DNA of 64,000 bases, taken from the NCBI RefSeq assembly GCF_000716445.1, contig NZ_JNWK01000007.1:1-64000 (forward strand), given 5' to 3'. Position numbers and translations under genes: made by a program. Positions 61,929 through 64,000 of the stretch are shown in pieces. Source of the DNA: Streptomyces wedmorensis. Lineage in GTDB: Bacteria > Actinomycetota > Actinomycetes > Streptomycetales > Streptomycetaceae. Position 1 is the first letter of the stretch. Each line of letters opens with the position of its first letter. The notes beneath the pieces were generated by a model. The model was not told the DNA's origin and searched no databases. It saw only the letters and a list, made by a program, of their open reading frames with translations.

Positions 61929-62097
61929 GGCCTCCGGGGCGACCGGGGTCACCTGGGCGACTGAGGCCTCCGGGGGCGACCGGGGTCACCTGGGCGACTG
62001 AGGCCTCCGGGGGCGACCGGGGTCACCTGGGCGACTGAGGCCTCCGGGGCGACCGGGGTCACCTGGGCGACTGAGGCCTCCGGGGGCGACCGGGGTC
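61923..62097. repeat. 36-37 bp minisatellite starting in the SDR stop codon
   Basis: Units starting GACTGAGGCCTCCGGGG lie at 61923-61958 (36), 61959-61995 (37), 61996-62032 (37), 62033-62068 (36) and a partial 29-base unit to 62097. They differ only by one extra G in the GGGG run. The first unit contains the SDR stop TGA. After it, GGGCGGGCGCGGTC occurs twice (62101-62114, 62118-62131). The rest of 61929-62279 has no gene. Confidence 0.95.
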
Positions 62098-62279
62098 CGA
62101 GGGCGGGCGCGGTCTGCGGGCGGGCGCGGTCCTGGGCACCCGGGGACCTCGTCGGCAGCGCCGCCGAAAGAATCCCGTACCGAGGCGCAACCTCGGGAGG
62201 TGCCGCACGTCTGGTGGGTTGAAGGCGCCCTTCACCGCACGACCCAGACCGTGTTCCCTCACCACCTCGGGAGAGTCCC

Positions 62280-62729
62280 ATGTCCACCCGCGCCCGGATG
62301 AACCTCCGCGCCCGCCCCCGGGTACTCGGCGCCGTCGCCGCCGCCGCCCTCCTCCTCGGCGGCGCCTTCACCGCCCAGGCCGTCGCCGACTCCGCCCCGA
62401 AGCCGGCTCCGGCCGCGCCGAAGGCCGTGACGGCTCCCACGCCCGCGACGAGCCCGGCCCGGCCGACCCCGGCCCCGGTCCCGCCGTCGGTCCGGCCGGC
62501 CCCGGCCCCGACCAGGCCTTCGGTCGAGCCGGCTTCGACTCCGGCCCCGGTCCCGGCTCCGGCCCGGCCTTCGATCGAGGCGACCCCGGCCCCGGTCCCG
62601 CCGTCGGTCCGGCCCACCCCGGAGCCGACCGACCCGCCGGGCCTGCCGACCCCCGCCCCCGTCCCGGCCGGGCCGTCCCGGGAGGCCGCCCCCAAGGTGA
62701 TCCACCCGGGCGCCGGAAACGCGAAGTAG
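62280..62729 (+). CDS. Secreted Pro/Ala-rich protein
   Basis: The 149-residue protein has a signal peptide (RPRVLGAVAAAALLLGGAFT, cleavage near AQAVA) and a mature part of Pro/Ala/Thr repeats, including two TPAPVPPSVRP units and a C-terminus KVIHPGAGNAK. It may span or decorate the cell wall. GGGAGAG precedes the ATG. It lies 62 bases upstream of the sigma factor gene and could be its target or co-transcribed. Function is unknown. Confidence 0.75.
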   Translation: MSTRARMNLRARPRVLGAVAAAALLLGGAFTAQAVADSAPKPAPAAPKAVTAPTPATSPARPTPAPVPPSVRPAPAPTRPSVEPASTPAPVPAPARPSIEATPAPVPPSVRPTPEPTDPPGLPTPAPVPAGPSREAAPKVIHPGAGNAK

Positions 62730-62791
62730 CAGCACGCGAGGGGCGGGCGGGCGATCCGCCCGCCCGCCCCCGATCCCCTGGAACGAGGCCC

Positions 62792-63418
62792 ATGCAGTAC
62801 GCGATACCCGCAGCGCCCCCGTCGTGGTGGTCCCGCCTGCTCGCCCGCGTGTCGGGAGCCGAGGACGTGCCGGTGGTCCGGCCGGGCCGGCACCTGCGCG
62901 TGCTGCCGGCGGTGCACGAGGACGAACGGCCCCCCACGCTGACCGAGTTGTACCGGGCACGGCGGGTGGACATGGTGCGGCTCGCGCTGTTCCTGGTGGA
63001 CGACCTGCACACGGCGGAGGACGTCGTCCAGGACGCCTTCGCCTCCGTCTGCCGTACGTACGGGACGTCGCTCGCGGGCCTCGACGACCCCGGGGCGTAC
63101 CTGCACACCGCCGTCGTCAACGCGGCCCGTTCCGTCCTGCGCCGCCGGCGGACCGCCCGCGCGTACACCCCGCCGCACCAGGGCGCCGGCCCGCCCGTCG
63201 ACGAGGCCCTGCTGCTCGCCGAGGAGCACCGCCACGTCCTCGACGCGCTGGCCCGGCTCACCCACCGGCAGCGCGAGGTCCTCGTCCTGCGCTACTGGTC
63301 CGAACTGACCGAGGTCCAGATCGCCCAGACGCTCGGCCTCTCCCGGGGCACCGTCAAGTCCACCGCGAGCCGCGCCCTCGACGCGCTGGAGAGACTGCTG
63401 GAGGCGACGTCACGATGA
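62792..63418 (+). CDS. ECF-type RNA polymerase sigma factor
   Basis: The 208-residue protein has sigma region 2 (YRARRVDMVRLALFLVDDLHTAEDVVQDAF) and region 4 (LTHRQREVLVLRYWSELTEVQIAQTLGLSRGTVKSTASRALDALE). The N-terminal 45 residues precede region 2 and are not typical. It overlaps the next gene (ATGA 63415-63418), which encodes a small membrane protein that may act as its anti-sigma partner. SigE-70-like subfamily is likely. The regulon is unknown. Confidence 0.92.
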   Translation: MQYAIPAAPPSWWSRLLARVSGAEDVPVVRPGRHLRVLPAVHEDERPPTLTELYRARRVDMVRLALFLVDDLHTAEDVVQDAFASVCRTYGTSLAGLDDPGAYLHTAVVNAARSVLRRRRTARAYTPPHQGAGPPVDEALLLAEEHRHVLDALARLTHRQREVLVLRYWSELTEVQIAQTLGLSRGTVKSTASRALDALERLLEATSR

Positions 63419-63759
63419 CCGACCACCCCACCACCGAGGCCCGCCTCCGGGCCGCCTTCGTCGCCCGCGCGTCCCTCGTCACGCCCCACGACCTCCGTCC
63501 CGCCGCCCCTCCCCGGGGCCGCGCCTGGGGCACCCGCCGGGTGTACGGCCTGGTCCTCGCGACCCTCGGCACGGCCGCCGCCGCGGCGGCGGCCGTCTAC
63601 TTCCTCGCCCTGACCCCGGGCACCCCCGTGCACCCGGTGCCCGTCCCGCCGGCCCGCACCCCGGCCGTCGGCGAACCCCGACCGGCGACCCCGCCCCCGG
63701 GTCCGGCGACCCCTTCGGTCACGCCCCAGGCCGGGGGACCACCGCCGGAAAGTCGTTAG
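63415..63759 (+). CDS. Small membrane protein, possible anti-sigma partner
   Basis: The 114-residue protein has a cytoplasmic N-terminus (TDHPTTEARLRAAFVARASLVTPHDLRP), one helix (VYGLVLATLGTAAAAAAAVYF) and a Pro-rich outer tail. It overlaps the sigma gene by 4 bases, as anti-sigma genes usually do, and N-terminal ARLRAAFVARA could bind the sigma factor. No zinc-binding HxxxCxxC motif is present, so the role is inferred. Confidence 0.75.
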   Translation: MTDHPTTEARLRAAFVARASLVTPHDLRPAAPPRGRAWGTRRVYGLVLATLGTAAAAAAAVYFLALTPGTPVHPVPVPPARTPAVGEPRPATPPPGPATPSVTPQAGGPPPESR

Positions 63760-63785
63760 ACAGGCGAAGGTTTTGCTTACATAAT
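63756..63785 (+). promoter_or_regulatory. Candidate promoter of the PPOX-like gene
   Basis: A -35-like TTAGAC (63756-63761) and a -10-like CATAAT (63780-63785) are 18 bases apart, in an AT-rich gap. Transcription would start about 7 bases past the -10, at or near the ATG 63794. TTAGACA occurs again at 63788-63794. Confidence 0.5.
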
Positions 63786-63793
63786 CCTTAGAC

Positions 63794-64000
63794 ATGGGAA
63801 AGACTTACGAGCGCATAGACGGCCGGCTGCGCACCTTCATCGAAGAGCAGCCGATTTTCTTCACCGCGACCGCCCCGCTGGACGGCGACGGCACGGTCAA
63901 TCTCTCCCCCAAGGGGCTCAAGGGCTCCTTCGCGGTGCTCGACGAGCACCGGATCGCCTACCTCGACTTCGCCGGCAGCACCGCGGAGACCGTCGCCCAC
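63794..64000 (+). CDS. Pyridoxamine 5'-phosphate oxidase family protein (partial)
   Basis: The first 69 codons run to the window end without a stop. MGKTYERIDGRLRTFIEEQP and FFTATAPLDGDGTVNLSPKG match the start of the PPOX-like flavin-binding split-barrel family in which NLSPKG contacts FMN. No ribosome site precedes the ATG and the -10 element ends 8 bases before it, so the message is probably leaderless. The C-terminal part lies outside the window. Confidence 0.85.
   Translation, partial: MGKTYERIDGRLRTFIEEQPIFFTATAPLDGDGTVNLSPKGLKGSFAVLDEHRIAYLDFAGSTAETVAH

Noticed and set aside
61923..62097. CRISPR array
   Set aside because: Units are contiguous with no unique spacers and no cas genes; it is a minisatellite.

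Overview
The window is chromosomal DNA of a high-GC filamentous actinomycete, almost certainly Streptomyces. The signs are very high G+C, strong third-position G/C bias that leaves long empty reading frames on both strands, many GTG/TTG starts, ATGA/GTGA gene overlaps, an SsgA-like sporulation protein, the actinobacterial divisome protein SepX/GlpR and a DUF6227-type protein. I see no phage, transposase, CRISPR array or biosynthetic gene cluster.

Layout. 1-6104: a WYL regulator divergent from an MFS exporter, then on the minus strand a DUF6227-like protein, a P1-family peptidase and LtrA. 6098-17912 is the most unusual block: a decayed nirB-nirD fusion, a NarK nitrate/nitrite transporter, pyruvate formate-lyase and its radical-SAM activase, then a five-gene operon for a membrane complex (b-type cytochrome-like subunit, molybdopterin oxidoreductase, four-cluster ferredoxin subunit, Tat-exported Rieske protein, small membrane protein). 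Read together these look like anaerobic or microaerobic fermentation to formate coupled to formate oxidation. 18061-24161: a small conserved protein, mscL, a SAF-domain protein, MTA phosphorylase, FmdB-like zinc ribbon, an MFS carrier and a K+/H+ antiporter that seems to start at CTG. 24376-33054: a penicillin-acylase-family enzyme, 5-formyl-THF cyclo-ligase, galU, then glp(moeA)-moaC-mog, an acetyltransferase and sepX/glpR. The Moco genes could supply the molybdoenzyme upstream.

33151-41383: tRNA-Ala(CGC), an acetyltransferase, exonuclease III, a response regulator/histidine kinase pair, and facing it a lipoprotein-adaptor-ATPase-permease (MacB-like) operon with an 11-bp direct repeat in its promoter region. 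41500-45633: a MerR regulator divergent from a monooxygenase-hydrolase-SDR operon whose order recalls mycobacterial mymA-lipR-sadH; twin palindromes lie between. 45743-55338: a small hydrophilic protein, a secreted FG-GAP repeat protein, an acetyltransferase, tricorn protease, and a TetR-MMPL exporter unit with two perfect operator palindromes.

55438-64000: an SsgA-like protein; a nickel/cobalt ECF transporter (MN fusion, Q, O) preceded by a Nur-like box; a serine hydrolase, a YbaK-type deacylase, a LysE exporter and an SDR; a 36-37 bp minisatellite that starts inside the SDR stop codon; a secreted Pro/Ala-rich protein; an ECF-type sigma factor with a small membrane partner; and the start of a PPOX-family flavoprotein that is probably translated from a leaderless mRNA.
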